From NCBI RefSeq assembly GCF_008014745.1, contig NZ_VPFD01000030.1, positions 1 to 64,000 of the forward strand: a stretch of DNA of 64,000 nt. The letters run 5' to 3'. Origin of the DNA: Massilia arenae. GTDB taxonomy: Bacteria > Pseudomonadota > Gammaproteobacteria > Burkholderiales > Burkholderiaceae_D. Numbering within the stretch: position 1 is the stretch's first letter; each line of letters opens with the position of its first letter. Under the pieces are notes generated by a model, which was not told the DNA's origin, did no database searches, and was given only the letters and a program-made list of their open reading frames with translations. Position numbers and translations under genes: made by a program. Below are positions 22,801 to 31,216 of this stretch, in pieces.

Positions 22801-24300
22801 CCACTCGGGGCTGAGCGCACCGGCGGCATTGATCGTGGCGTTGATGTCGGCCACGGGCAGGTCGCCGAAGGCCGACGGATCGAAGCGGTTTGCGCTGGCG
22901 GTGGCCTTGAAGGCCTTGTCGCCCTCGAGGCTCATGCTGCCGCTGGCGGTGACGCTGCCGCGGCCCGCGTTCAGGCGCGCTTCCTTGAGCGTGGCGACGT
23001 TGTTTTCCAATGTCGCCAGGGCCGACAGGCGCAGGCCGGCGTCGGCCAGGTTCGCTTCCAGGGTCTGGCGCGTGGCTTCGTTGGTCACCGCGATGCTGCC
23101 TTTGATGGCGGTTGGCTTCATCGCCGAATGGACTTCGCGCAGGTTGAAGCGCTCGGTTTGCAGGGCGAAGCGTGCGGTGCCGATGCCTTCTTCGTCCTTC
23201 TCGCGCTGGACGCCGCCGGTGCCGGTGAACTTGCCGGCGGCGCCGAAGTCCAGCAGCACGTCGGAGATCCGTACCGCGTCCAGGCTGCCGCCCAGCTGGC
23301 CGCGCGCGGAGCGCAGCGGCAGGCGTTGCTGGTCGATCGTGCCTTCCGGCCCGGTATTGGTGATGTCGACGCTGCCGCTGATATTGCGGTTGGCGTCGAG
23401 CTTGCCGGCCACGGCCAGGGTCAGGTCGGCGGTCGGCAGGGCGGGGTTGAAGAAGCCCGGATCGAGGTTGCGGCCGTTGATGCGCAGCGCGCGCAGCGGA
23501 ATCTCGGCGTAGGGCGCGATGGTGAAATGGGCGTCGCCGATGGCGCGCCCGGCCTGGCCGGTGGCGTCGATCTGGGTCGCGTTCTCGATGTCGCCGCCGA
23601 CCTTCAGTTGCAACTGGGCGGCGCGGGCGCCGGCGCTGGCCTGCGACTGCGTGAGGCTGCCCGAGGCGTCGATCTTGAACGGACGCTGGGCGCCGAGCGT
23701 GGCGTTGGCCGCCACCTGGCCCCAGGGCGTGCTGGCCTTGGCATCCTGCACCACCCAGCTGCGCTTGTCGCCCTTGGCGCGCACGCGGATATTGTCGATA
23801 GTCGTTTCGGCGCCGGCGATGTTCACCATCGTCAGGCGGTTCAGCCGTGCGTCGTCGGCTTCGATGCGGAACGGCGGCGCGAGGCTCGTCGGCAGCACCG
23901 ACGGTTCGTCGGTTTCCTTCAGCGTCTGCATGCGCACGCTGGCGGCCCACAGCTTGTCGACCAGGATGCCGCCCGACAGGATCTGCGACGGCGACCAGTC
24001 GACGTCGATCTTGACTGCCGTGACGATCTGTTCGTCGGTGCGCCACACGAGGCGCTCGATGTGCATGGCGCCGTAGATCGAACCGGTAACGCCGGTGACG
24101 GTGAGCTTGCCGCCGGTGGCGTCGGCCACGCGCTGGACGATCATTTGCAGCGTGGTCTCGCGGCCGAGATACCACAGCGTGCCGCCGACGATGACGCCGG
24201 TGGCGACGACGCCGATCGCCACGCGGCGCGGCCAGCGGCGGGTTTTATGCGCCTGAGGCTGGTCAGGCGCTGGCGCCTGGTGGTTTTCAGGTATATCCAT
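19843..24300 (-). CDS. tamB: Translocation and assembly module subunit TamB (AsmA/YdbH-like lipid transporter)
   Basis: A 1485-residue inner-membrane-anchored protein with one N-terminal helix (about 24-44, VAIGVVATGVIVGGTLWYLG), a long periplasmic beta-taco of repeating beta-strands, and a C-terminal DUF490 domain. The ending GKRISSRAYLSFEQG...VRLRYKLTPRIALQFQTG is typical of TamB. TamB spans the periplasm and, with TamA, takes part in outer-membrane protein insertion and phospholipid transport. Its ATG overlaps the tamA stop as TGATG, giving translational coupling. Its length is near the usual 1250-1500. The reading frame stays open in an antisense frame because of GC bias; that is not a gene. 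Confidence 0.92.
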   Translation of the reverse strand: MDIPENHQAPAPDQPQAHKTRRWPRRVAIGVVATGVIVGGTLWYLGRETTLQMIVQRVADATGGKLTVTGVTGSIYGAMHIERLVWRTDEQIVTAVKIDVDWSPSQILSGGILVDKLWAASVRMQTLKETDEPSVLPTSLAPPFRIEADDARLNRLTMVNIAGAETTIDNIRVRAKGDKRSWVVQDAKASTPWGQVAANATLGAQRPFKIDASGSLTQSQASAGARAAQLQLKVGGDIENATQIDATGQAGRAIGDAHFTIAPYAEIPLRALRINGRNLDPGFFNPALPTADLTLAVAGKLDANRNISGSVDITNTGPEGTIDQQRLPLRSARGQLGGSLDAVRISDVLLDFGAAGKFTGTGGVQREKDEEGIGTARFALQTERFNLREVHSAMKPTAIKGSIAVTNEATRQTLEANLADAGLRLSALATLENNVATLKEARLNAGRGSVTASGSMSLEGDKAFKATASANRFDPSAFGDLPVADINATINAAGALSPEWKVDADFAVRQSRLMNQALSGSGKLSADAKRISGIDANLALGQNKVDLKGAFGGAGDRLNWRLDGRQLAAVRSDLYGALTANGVVSGTMEAPRTTFEVNAQDLGWVAAQRKTGSGVLRASGEAWLGGAEGARAVEVKASGSTQRFNPAAFGSPLAGNINSTFSGSGRAGADWRGALDFKLADDSTLANSPLRGHARLTADRRHVSNADVDLRIGPNVIAANGAFGLARDALNWKIDAPQLAALGPEFGGVLRGSGVLSGTMDTPSLTATIEGQNLKALGTHNVRSLRASANLGSGRGAADPLVSNVEVLDYASGETRVASVRLQTEGTRGQHTVKLSALGDAFDANTEIRGGFNRDTWSGTLAALQNRGRYAMRLQNPVPVTIAGAPGSGMKGLASPERIAFNGAVIALPNGSITVDTLTKDGPRWSSRGHADKVPLTYLAQFSPALADNARGDLTLGAAWVVDMRAPVANGAAPSLAGNVRVFRESGDAIVGGDTPVPLGLRRLEASAEVVGSSLRVNLDFDGARTGVAKVEANAQMLNGRLERDSPLRMTANADIPSIAWLASLAGQPGLELDGALRLAMTGSGTIGSPSLNGNLDGDKLAVRWAEQGVRLQNGELRAQLGGDQLRVERLTFQGRQGSAAASGFVRFADGAPTMDLRLNMQKLEALSRPDRTVILSGQASLVRDASRFALEGKFRADRALIEFAPQGTPTISDDVIVLGRGAEKKTPTTKEKEVPLTVDLAADLGDDFHVRAMGIDAYLAGNARVRMTGAGQPRINGTIRAVNGTYAAYGQNLSIERAVLTFSGPYDNPSLDILAVRKRPEGEQLSETNVEAGVQVRGTAQSPTARLVSTPNVSDSDKLSWLVLGHSMEAASGDQKGVLTAAASALLGGSGGTGGIQSKIANSLGVDELGLKQGAGGGDSSGLESTVVTVGKRISSRAYLSFEQGTSTASSLVRLRYKLTPRIALQFQTGTNSALDVLYSWAFD

Positions 24301-26162
24301 CAGAACGTGAATCCGAGTGAGAAGTGCAGGCGCGCCTTGCGCACCGCGTGGCCGTAGGCCAGGTCGACATTGATCGGGCCGACCGGGCTGCGCCAGCGCG
24401 CGCCGACGCCGTAGCCCGACTTGGGATTGAGGTCGCCGAACTTGTCGGCGGCGTTGCCGACGTCGTAGAACACGGCCACGCCCCAGGGCGGCTTGAACCA
24501 GTACTGGTATTCGGCGCTGGCGGTGGCCAGGTAGCGCCCGCCGACGGTGGCGCCGTTTTCTTGCACGCCCAGTTCCTGGTAGCCGTAGCCGCGCACCGAC
24601 TGGTCGCCGCCGGCGCGGAACAGGAAGGTGCTCGGCACGCCCAGCTTCTCTTTCGAGGCCACGGCGCCGGTCTCGCCGCGCAGGATCAGCGAACCTGCAG
24701 CGCCGACCGGCTTGTAGTAGATGCCGCGCAGGTACAGGCGCAGGAATTTTTCGTCGGTCAGGATCGGCAGCACGGCGCCGCCGAACTGGGCGTTCCACAC
24801 ATAGCCGTTGGTCGGCTGGATCAGGCTATCGAGCTTGCGCCGGGTGATGCTGTAGGTGAGCGGCAGGCTCTTGGCGCGGGTGGGCTCGAGGCCTTCGACC
24901 TCGCGTTTCTCGGTCAGCGCCTCGATGGTCAGGCTGCGCTCGAGCAGCGGCGAGCCCCAGGTGCGGCGCGCGGCCACGCTGGCCAGGGTGGTGATCTCGC
25001 CGCGCACGTCCTCGCGTTCGACGCCGGCGCTGACGCTGTCGTTATGGCCCTTGGACGAGGTCGGCCAGAAGAATTCGCCCTTCGCGGTCTGGCGTTTCTG
25101 TTCGTAGATCAGGTCGCTCTTGAAGCGCTTGCCGAACACGCTCAGGTCGTCGTAGCCGAGCGAGGCGCGGGCGCCGGTGTCGGTCGAGAAGCCGACGCCA
25201 GCCTCGACGTTCTTCTGCTTGTTCTCGCTCACGCGCACGACCACCGGCAGCACGGTCGGGCCGGTTGGCGGCTGCGGCGTGGCCGGGTTGGCGTCGTCGT
25301 CGTCATCGTCCCTGATGTCGGCGATCTCGGCATTGAGCACGGCGCGCATATCGGTGCTGACCTCGACGCTGCTGAAGTAGCCGGTGTCCTGCACCCGCGA
25401 TTGCAGGGCCTGCAGGGCGGCTTCGCTGTATTCGTCGCCCGGATTGATCTTGTTGAGGTTGGTGATGACCTCGCGCGGATAGCGCTTGAGGCCGCGGATG
25501 CGCAGCTCGCCGAAGCGCATCTCGGGGCCGGAGTCGATCACCACGCGCAGCAGGGCGCGGCGCGAGTCCGGGTCGACCGTGGCGCTGGTATCGACCAGGC
25601 GCGCGCGCGGAAAGCGCGTCTGCGCCACGTCGCGCAACAGGCCGCGCTTGGCGCCTTCCCAGTCGCCCTGGCGGAACTGGCTGCCGACCGGCAGGGTCCA
25701 GCGGTTGCGCAGGGCATTGGCGTCGAACGGCGCGCCGCCCTGCTCGAACGGGGCGAAACCCTGCAGTACCAGGTCGACGTCGCCCACCAGCACCGGCTGG
25801 CCGGGGTCGACGATGACGCGCGCCACTGGTTGCGCGCCGCTGGTGTCCAGGCCGGCCGAGACCTTGGGCGAGTAATAGCCCTCGGTGGCGATCAGGGTGC
25901 GCGCCTGCTCGGGCGCTTCTTTCACCAGCCGCTGCAACTGTTCGAGGTCGACCCGCGCATTGCCGCGCCAGCGCATCAGGTCGAGGTTATCTTCGAGCAG
26001 TTCTTCGAGGGCGCGGGGGGCGTCAATGCGCACCGTATAGTTGACCCCTTGCGTGTCTTGCGCGTACACGATGGTGGCGAACATCATTGCCCCGATACCC
26101 AATAGCGCTTGGCGCATCGGATGGGGAAGGGGACGCAGGCGGGGAATCGATCGAGGTAACAA
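24300..26162 (-). CDS. tamA: Translocation and assembly module subunit TamA (Omp85 family)
   Basis: A 620-residue Omp85-family outer-membrane protein. After a signal peptide (ending ATIVYAQD) come about three POTRA domains (roughly 40-270) and a 16-stranded barrel. VRGYGYQELG is the conserved loop-6 (V/I)RG(Y/F) motif, and the end HFSLGFTF is a beta-signal with terminal Phe. An Asp-rich patch (DDDDDAN) lies between POTRA 3 and the barrel, longer than in most homologues. The start is drawn at a TTG at 26162 because tggag precedes it; the ATG at 26117 (MRQALLGIGAMM) is an equally good protein start with no ribosome-binding site. It is divergent from queC. Confidence 0.9.
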   Translation of the reverse strand: MLPRSIPRLRPLPHPMRQALLGIGAMMFATIVYAQDTQGVNYTVRIDAPRALEELLEDNLDLMRWRGNARVDLEQLQRLVKEAPEQARTLIATEGYYSPKVSAGLDTSGAQPVARVIVDPGQPVLVGDVDLVLQGFAPFEQGGAPFDANALRNRWTLPVGSQFRQGDWEGAKRGLLRDVAQTRFPRARLVDTSATVDPDSRRALLRVVIDSGPEMRFGELRIRGLKRYPREVITNLNKINPGDEYSEAALQALQSRVQDTGYFSSVEVSTDMRAVLNAEIADIRDDDDDDANPATPQPPTGPTVLPVVVRVSENKQKNVEAGVGFSTDTGARASLGYDDLSVFGKRFKSDLIYEQKRQTAKGEFFWPTSSKGHNDSVSAGVEREDVRGEITTLASVAARRTWGSPLLERSLTIEALTEKREVEGLEPTRAKSLPLTYSITRRKLDSLIQPTNGYVWNAQFGGAVLPILTDEKFLRLYLRGIYYKPVGAAGSLILRGETGAVASKEKLGVPSTFLFRAGGDQSVRGYGYQELGVQENGATVGGRYLATASAEYQYWFKPPWGVAVFYDVGNAADKFGDLNPKSGYGVGARWRSPVGPINVDLAYGHAVRKARLHFSLGFTF

Positions 26163-26323
26163 CTTGGCACTCCACTAAACATACTCTGTTGCATCTTAAC
26201 TGATTGGCAAAGTCGATGGCGGACACGAAATGTTGCGCGTGCGCCTCTGGACAGCATCAGCACACGGTGTTTGGGATTTGTGACAAAATTCGCCGTTTGT
26301 AGCGGCGAACCTTCTCTTACACC

Positions 26324-27040
26324 ATGACTATTCAATCTCCCGACACCGCGCTCGTCCTGTTCAGCGGCGGCCAAGACTCCACCACCTGCCTCGCCTGGGC
26401 GCTGCAGCGCTATGCCCGGGTCGAGACGATCGGTTTCGATTATGGCCAGCGCCACGCGATCGAACTGGAGGTGCGCCCAACCTTGTTGTCGAAGCTGCGC
26501 GCGCTCAATCCGGGCTGGGATGCGCGCCTGGGCGACGATCACATGATCGACCTGTCCCTGATCTCGAAAATCTCTGACACGGCTTTGACCAGCAATGTTG
26601 AGATCGCCATGCAGGAAAACGGCTTGCCGAACACCTTCGTGCCTGGCCGCAACCTGATGTTCATGACGGTGGCGGCCACGGTGGCCTACCGGCGCGGCCT
26701 GAACGTGCTGGTGGGCGGCATGTGCGAAACCGACTTCTCGGGCTATCCGGACTGCCGCGACGACACCATGAAGGCGCTGCAGGTGGCGCTCAACCTGGGC
26801 ATGGCGACGCGCCTGAAGGTCGAGACCCCGCTGATGTGGATCGACAAGGCGCAGACCTGGGAATTGGCGCAGCAGGAGGGTGGCGACACCCTGGTGGACC
26901 TGATCCGCTTTGACACCCACACCTGCTACCTGGGCGAGCGCGGCGACGCGCATCCCTGGGGCCATGGCTGCGGCACCTGCCCGGCCTGCGCCCTGCGCGC
27001 GCGCGGCTACGAGCAGTACGTGGCGCGCAAGCAGGCATAA
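26324..27040 (+). CDS. queC: 7-cyano-7-deazaguanine synthase QueC
   Basis: A 238-residue enzyme that converts 7-carboxy-7-deazaguanine and ammonia, using ATP, to preQ0 in queuosine biosynthesis (tRNA wobble modification). The PP-loop is LVLFSGGQDSTTCLAWAL near residue 12. The zinc site is Cys201, Cys216, Cys219 and Cys222 in the C-terminal CGTCPAC region. FDYGQRHAIE and FVPGRNLMF are family-typical. A lone gene; no other que gene is in the window and no preQ1 riboswitch is evident. A small hairpin (ttcgccg/cggcgaa, 26289-26309) lies just upstream of the ATG at 26324. Confidence 0.95.
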   Translation: MTIQSPDTALVLFSGGQDSTTCLAWALQRYARVETIGFDYGQRHAIELEVRPTLLSKLRALNPGWDARLGDDHMIDLSLISKISDTALTSNVEIAMQENGLPNTFVPGRNLMFMTVAATVAYRRGLNVLVGGMCETDFSGYPDCRDDTMKALQVALNLGMATRLKVETPLMWIDKAQTWELAQQEGGDTLVDLIRFDTHTCYLGERGDAHPWGHGCGTCPACALRARGYEQYVARKQA

Positions 27041-27063
27041 AAAAGGCCGGGACAAGCCCGGCC
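27039..27063 (-). terminator. Rho-independent terminator of the gene at 27087 (minus strand)
   Basis: Stem ggccggg (27045-27051) and cccggcc (27057-27063) with loop acaag. On the minus strand it is followed by a run of six T (27039-27044 as A on the plus strand). It sits directly behind queC as well, so it may also stop queC read-through. Confidence 0.7.
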
Positions 27064-27086
27064 AACAGAGGAAATCGTGACGGCGT

Positions 27087-27458
27087 TCAGGCGCTGGCGG
27101 TTTTTTCCAGGTTGACCTTGCGTGGACGGCTCACCAGGTACCAGACCAGGGCCACCGGAATCACCAGCGGCAGCAGCAGCGGCGAGATGGCCAGGGCCAG
27201 GACGATGGCGCCGATGCCCAGCGAGCCCAGCAACATCACGCCGACGCCGGCGAACACCACCGCCAGCAGCACGCCCACCATGATGGTGATGAACAGTGCC
27301 AGCAAGGCGCCGCCGCCCGCGAACAGGGTGGCCAGCATCCAGCCTAGCGGGCCGTCGATCTCGTCGCCGTCGAAGTTCATCGTCATGTCATTGCCCCAGC
27401 TGTTGAACAGCAGCGCGGCGAACAGGAACAGGATGATGTAGGGGGCGTATTTTTTCAT
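27087..27458 (-). CDS. Small hydrophobic membrane protein, unknown function
   Basis: A 123-residue protein that starts MKKYAPYIILFLFAALLFNSW and is mostly hydrophobic. It has one N-terminal helix, a short polar stretch with FDGDEIDG, then two or three closely spaced helices, and a basic C-terminus (VSRPRKVNLEKTASA). The start at 27458 is chosen because gaggac lies 5-6 bases upstream; in-frame ATGs at 27509 and a longer form exist but lack such a site. Gly/Leu/Ala/Val-rich helices of this type are seen in many short envelope proteins. No function can be assigned. It ends at a clear terminator shared with queC. Confidence 0.6.
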   Translation of the reverse strand: MKKYAPYIILFLFAALLFNSWGNDMTMNFDGDEIDGPLGWMLATLFAGGGALLALFITIMVGVLLAVVFAGVGVMLLGSLGIGAIVLALAISPLLLPLVIPVALVWYLVSRPRKVNLEKTASA

Positions 27459-27624
27459 GGCGGTCCTCGCAGTTGGGGTAGTAGTCGGTTCAGCGTTTTG
27501 CTCTTGCATGCTCGAACTGTATGCCTCCACGCGCGGCGCGGCCACCGGTGTGCGACAGGCCGCACGTTTTGCGGGACGAAACGTGCATAGCCGGGGCCGG
27601 ACAGAACTGTCGGCAATTTTTTGC

Positions 27625-27652
27625 TTGTAATGCCTGCCGCGTTTCCTATACT
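27625..27652 (+). promoter_or_regulatory. Sigma70-like promoter for the small Pro-rich gene
   Basis: TTGTAA (27625-27630) and TATACT (27647-27652) are separated by 16 bp and lie 26 bp before a Shine-Dalgarno-led ATG at 27679. Confidence 0.4.
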
Positions 27653-27678
27653 GATTCTCTCTGTTACAGGGGGAGCCT

Positions 27679-27909
27679 ATGTACGCTGTATTTCATGGAA
27701 TCCGGGGCGGCCTAGCCCACGCCGGCGGCGGCGCCAAGAATCCGCCATCGGCGCCGCCCGCGATACCGCCTATCATCATCAACCCGTTCAACCGGCATAC
27801 GCCGGCGCCAAATGGCGACCCGCGGCCTATCCCCGTGGGTCCGCCGATCGTGCCGCCGCCAGGTCCTGACTGGCGCTGTCCGCGCATCGTCGACGACTGT
27901 CCGGCCTGA
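27679..27909 (+). CDS. Small Pro/Ile-rich protein, unknown function
   Basis: A 76-residue ORF with a strong ribosome-binding site (cagggggagcct) and a candidate promoter just upstream, followed by a terminator at 27928-27962, so it looks like a complete single-gene unit. The protein begins MYAVFHGIRGGLAHAGGG and continues with Pro-rich runs such as PPAIPPIIINPFNR and PIPVGPPIVPPPGPDW. It ends with a Cys-containing tail (CPRIVDDCPA), where two Cys could form a disulfide. It is not obviously secreted. It resembles no family that I can name. Confidence 0.55.
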   Translation: MYAVFHGIRGGLAHAGGGAKNPPSAPPAIPPIIINPFNRHTPAPNGDPRPIPVGPPIVPPPGPDWRCPRIVDDCPA

Positions 27910-27927
27910 TATTGTCGAGTCACCGTC

Positions 27928-27962
27928 AAAAGGCCCGCACTGGCTGCACGTGCGGGCTTTTT
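27928..27962 (+). terminator. Rho-independent terminator
   Basis: Stem gcccgcac (27933-27940) and gtgcgggc (27950-27957), followed by TTTTT on the plus strand and preceded by AAAAG, so it may act in both directions. Confidence 0.75.
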
Positions 27963-28021
27963 CATGGGTCTGGTTTCCTCTATGATCGTGGTTTTGGGCG
28001 CGAGCCCGCCGAAGGAAGCAG

Positions 28022-28525
28022 ATGAACGACCAGACCCACGATCACAACGAAGAAGAGCAGGACACCGGTCCGGTGCAGGAACCCCGCCTGTGGCAGGGCA
28101 ATGGCTGGACCGCGCGCGTGATCAAGAACGACGATGACGAAGGCTGGGCGGTGGCCATGTACAAGGACGGCGAGCCGGAACCGGCGCTGGTCGGCCCGTG
28201 GACCATGGGCCGCGACAAGAAGAACCCGAAGCCGCTCGATGTGAATGCCTTCAATACGCTGATCAAGACCGCGTCCGAGGTGATCCGCCGCCACGAGCAG
28301 CACATGCACGCGATCCTGCACAAGAACCTGTTCGTATCGACCGGCGAGGGCGAGCTGAAAGTGACGCTCGACATCGTGCCGGACGACGACGACCCTTATG
28401 CCATGCTGGCCGCGACGGACGAGATGGGCGAGCAGGTGGCGAAGGTGCGGGTGGCCCCGACCTTCAAGCTGACCCAGGCTTCGGCCCTGGCCTGGATCGA
28501 GAACGATTTCCGCGCGCCGCGCTGA
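28022..28525 (+). CDS. Acidic conserved hypothetical protein
   Basis: A 167-residue soluble protein with an acidic N-terminus (MNDQTHDHNEEEQDTGPVQE). A central region GNGWTARVIKNDDDEGWAVAMYKDGEPEPALVGPWTM is followed by a helical stretch FNTLIKTASEVIRRHEQHM, then a beta-rich part ending ALAWIENDFRAPR. The GWAV-MYKDGEPEPALVGPWTMGRDKKNPKPLD pattern looks like a small cytoplasmic protein common in Oxalobacteraceae, but no function is known to me. The ribosome-binding site is gccgaaggaagcag. It is followed by the histidine kinase gene 89 bp later in the same direction; a link is possible but not shown. Confidence 0.7.
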   Translation: MNDQTHDHNEEEQDTGPVQEPRLWQGNGWTARVIKNDDDEGWAVAMYKDGEPEPALVGPWTMGRDKKNPKPLDVNAFNTLIKTASEVIRRHEQHMHAILHKNLFVSTGEGELKVTLDIVPDDDDPYAMLAATDEMGEQVAKVRVAPTFKLTQASALAWIENDFRAPR

Positions 28526-28614
28526 AAAGCCACATTTACGCGCCGTAGACCGCTGCGGCGGGCGGCAAGCTGCTACTATTTCCTCTACGCATTTTCTGAT
28601 TACGTGGGGGAAGC

Positions 28615-30564
28615 ATGGAACGTCTTGACCGGCTGGAAGCGGTCCAATCGATGCTGCTCGAGATCGGGCAATTATCGACCAGCTGCAGCGACATCACCGC
28701 CTTCATCGAGGCCGTGCACCGGGCGCTGGGCCGCATCATGTATGCGGCCAATTTCTACGTCGCACTGGCCGACCGCGAGGACGGTACGGTGCGCTTCCCT
28801 TATTTCGTCGACGAGGCTGACGGTACCCGCGATCCCAACGAACGGATCACCCTGGCCTCGCCCGAGCAATCGCCGACCGCCTGGGTGCTGCTCAACCGCC
28901 AGACGCTGGTGCTGACGGCGGCCGATTTCCACGAACGCCTGCGCAATAGCGGGCGCTGGGGCGATGGCAGCGTGCCGGAACACTTCGTCGCTTGCCCGCT
29001 GCTGGACCAGAATCACCAGGCGCTGGGGGCGATCGTCATCCAGAGCTATTCCCCCGATGAGACCTATAGCGCGGAAGACCAGGCGCTGTTCGCCCTGATT
29101 GCCAACCACGTGTCCAACGCGCTGCAGGGCTTGCAGAGCATGGACCGGCTGGAGCGCGCGGTGCAGGAGCGTACCGCGGCCCTCGCGCACGAGGTGGCCG
29201 AGCGCGGCCGCGCCGAGAAGGTGCAGCACGCGCTGTACCAGATCGCCGACCTGTCGGCCCAGGCGCTCGACACCGACGCCCTGAGCGCCAGCCTGCACGG
29301 GATCATCGGCGAGCTGATGGTGGCCGACAACTTTTTGATCGCGCTCTACCACCCGGATACGCAAGAGATCAGCATCCCGTATTTCGTCGACCAGAAGGAC
29401 AGCGCGCCGCCGTTGCAGCGCTTCCCGTTCGGCAAGGCCATGTGCTCCTACGTCTTGTCGAGCAAGCAGGCGCAGCTGCACGACCTGGGCAGCTTCCGTC
29501 AACTGGTGGCCAACGGCATCGTCGCCGAGCCTCTCGGCAGTACGGAAATCGCGAGCTGGATGGGGGCGCCGATGCTGGTCCACGAAAAGCCGTATGGCGT
29601 GCTGGTGGTGCAGAGCTACGACCCGGCGATCGTGTATACCAAGGCCGACCTGGACTTGCTGGCCTTTATGGCGAGCCACGTGGCGGTGGCGATCGCGCGC
29701 ATGCAGGCCGACCGCAGGATCCGCAAGGCCAAGCAGGAACTCGAGCAGCAGAATGCGGCGCTGAACGATGCCCTGCATGCGCTGCAGGAAGCGCAGTCGG
29801 AACTGGTGCGCCAGGAGAAGCTGGCGTCGCTGGGACGGCTGGTGGCGGGCGTGGCGCATGAGATTAATACCCCGTTGGGCATTTGTGTGACGGCGACCAG
29901 TCACCTGGTGCAGGAACTCAAGCTCACGCGCGAGGAACTGGCGGCGGGGGAGATGACGGAAGAAAGCCTGGCCACCTTTTTCGACGTGGTCGACCAGTCG
30001 CTGCGCATCATGACCACCAATACCCAGCGCGCGGCGGCGCTTGTGCGCAGCTTCAAGCAGGTAGCGGTGGATCAGTCGTCGGGCGATATCCGCAGCTTCA
30101 ATCTCGATGCTTATCTGAGGGAAGTGCTGCTGTCATTGCAGCCGAAGCTGAAGGGGCGGCCGGTCAAGGTGGACGTCGATTGTCCGAAGGATCTGGTGCT
30201 GGACAGTTATCCGGGGGCGGTGTCGCAGATCGTGACCAATATGGTGATGAACTCGCTGGTGCACGGGTTTGAGCGTGATCAGCCGGGCAATATCACGGTG
30301 CGGGCGGCGGTCGAAGAAGATGGCTGGGTGGTGCTCGACTATGCCGACGATGGGGCGGGGATGGACAAGGACACGCTGGACAAGCTGTTCGATCCGTTCT
30401 TTACCACCAAGCGGGGGACGGGGGGGAGCGGGTTGGGGGCGCATATCCTGTACAACCTGGTGACGGGGGCGCTCGGTGGGACGGTGCGGGTGGAGAGTGC
30501 TCCGGGTGAAGGACTTCGGTACCACTTGCGGTTTCCGCAGTCGCAGCGCAAGAGCGAGCGATAA
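28615..30564 (+). CDS. Cytoplasmic GAF-GAF sensor histidine kinase
   Basis: A 649-residue soluble kinase without membrane segments. GAF 1 lies at about 17-180 and GAF 2 at about 205-365, with paired motifs FYVALADREDGTVRFPYFVDE and FLIALYHPDTQEISIPYFVD. A coiled coil (KQELEQQNAALNDAL) leads into the dimerisation helix with phospho-acceptor His415 (VAGVAHEINTPLG). The HATPase domain has NMVMNSLVHGF, DDGAGMD, and FTTKRGTGGSGLGAH. The tandem GAF arrangement suggests a small-molecule or nucleotide signal. No response regulator is directly downstream, but one with DUF3369 and HD-GYP lies in opposite orientation at 31414 and is the likely partner. The start at 28615 follows gtggggg. Confidence 0.87.
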   Translation: MERLDRLEAVQSMLLEIGQLSTSCSDITAFIEAVHRALGRIMYAANFYVALADREDGTVRFPYFVDEADGTRDPNERITLASPEQSPTAWVLLNRQTLVLTAADFHERLRNSGRWGDGSVPEHFVACPLLDQNHQALGAIVIQSYSPDETYSAEDQALFALIANHVSNALQGLQSMDRLERAVQERTAALAHEVAERGRAEKVQHALYQIADLSAQALDTDALSASLHGIIGELMVADNFLIALYHPDTQEISIPYFVDQKDSAPPLQRFPFGKAMCSYVLSSKQAQLHDLGSFRQLVANGIVAEPLGSTEIASWMGAPMLVHEKPYGVLVVQSYDPAIVYTKADLDLLAFMASHVAVAIARMQADRRIRKAKQELEQQNAALNDALHALQEAQSELVRQEKLASLGRLVAGVAHEINTPLGICVTATSHLVQELKLTREELAAGEMTEESLATFFDVVDQSLRIMTTNTQRAAALVRSFKQVAVDQSSGDIRSFNLDAYLREVLLSLQPKLKGRPVKVDVDCPKDLVLDSYPGAVSQIVTNMVMNSLVHGFERDQPGNITVRAAVEEDGWVVLDYADDGAGMDKDTLDKLFDPFFTTKRGTGGSGLGAHILYNLVTGALGGTVRVESAPGEGLRYHLRFPQSQRKSER

Positions 30565-30736
30565 AAATAATCCCGTGCCGTAGCAGCGTATTGGCCCGTG
30601 CAGGTAGGACGAGCCGTAGCGAGTATCGGCACCCTCAACCTTTTCTGATCACCATCGATCCCACTACTGTTCTTTAGCAAATCCGAGCTGTAGTACGCGA
30701 ACGAAAATCTCCTTGGGTCAATCTGAGGAGCAATAA

Positions 30737-31216
30737 GTGGGCAGAGCAACGAACAGTGCTGTACAGGCGCAGGGGAACAAACCTAAGCCCGACACCGGTC
30801 CATATATCGGAGACGTCATGCTTCATTGCGTGATCCGGCCGGACGATTTCAAGCATACCCAGGCGGTCATTGTGTCCGGCGATGGCTGGAATATGTGTGG
30901 TCACGCGCTGCTACACGTCGGCCCTGGCTGGTTCTTCCATGTAGCCGGCCTGCATGACAGGCCTCGATTCATGCGCAAGGAAGGCTATCAGCATTATCTA
31001 AAAGAAAATGAAAAACGTGAAATCCGTCGCACGATGGTGCATATTCTGGATATTTTTGGAGCACATCGAAAACTGCTCGACACGGTCTCCAGACAATGGC
31101 TGTGGCTGATGCTGCCTAATAACTGCGCTACATTGGTAGAGCAGATCGTGCAAGCTGGAGGGAGCAGGGCGGGACTGTACTTTAACTGTCCAAACGCGGA
31201 GAAGTTCGCACCATGA
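30737..31216 (+). CDS. Putative papain-like (permuted NlpC/P60-type) cysteine hydrolase; candidate toxin
   Basis: A 159-residue protein that starts with GTG at 30737, with ctgaggag placed ideally upstream and a TAA immediately before the start. It contains GDGWNMCGHALLHVG (His56) with a following FHV, and far downstream LMLPNNCATLVEQIVQAGG (Cys130). An N-terminal conserved His in a G-H-x-L/V-x-x-x-G context and a C-terminal Cys in an N-C-x-x-L/F-V-E context is the order seen in circularly permuted NlpC/P60 and LRAT-like thiol hydrolases. No signal peptide is present. It overlaps as ATGA with a 60-residue membrane protein and has lower GC than its flanks. Proposed as a peptidoglycan or amide hydrolase toxin; this is inference from motifs only. 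Confidence 0.6.
   Translation: MGRATNSAVQAQGNKPKPDTGPYIGDVMLHCVIRPDDFKHTQAVIVSGDGWNMCGHALLHVGPGWFFHVAGLHDRPRFMRKEGYQHYLKENEKREIRRTMVHILDIFGAHRKLLDTVSRQWLWLMLPNNCATLVEQIVQAGGSRAGLYFNCPNAEKFAP

Noticed and set aside
21511..24357. A 948-codon open frame on the plus strand, antisense to tamB
   Set aside because: It mirrors tamB codon bias in high-GC DNA. The translation is low-complexity Arg/Ala/Gly/Gln-rich with no recognisable domain, and tamB on the other strand has clear family features.
24301..24798. Extension of tamB to 24798
   Set aside because: This would overlap the conserved C-terminal barrel of tamA. The TGATG junction at 24300 and the anchor helix directly after it define the start.
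26163..26323. preQ1 riboswitch in front of queC
   Set aside because: Only one short hairpin (ttcgccg/cggcgaa) is visible. The A-rich tail and pseudoknot of preQ1-I are missing.
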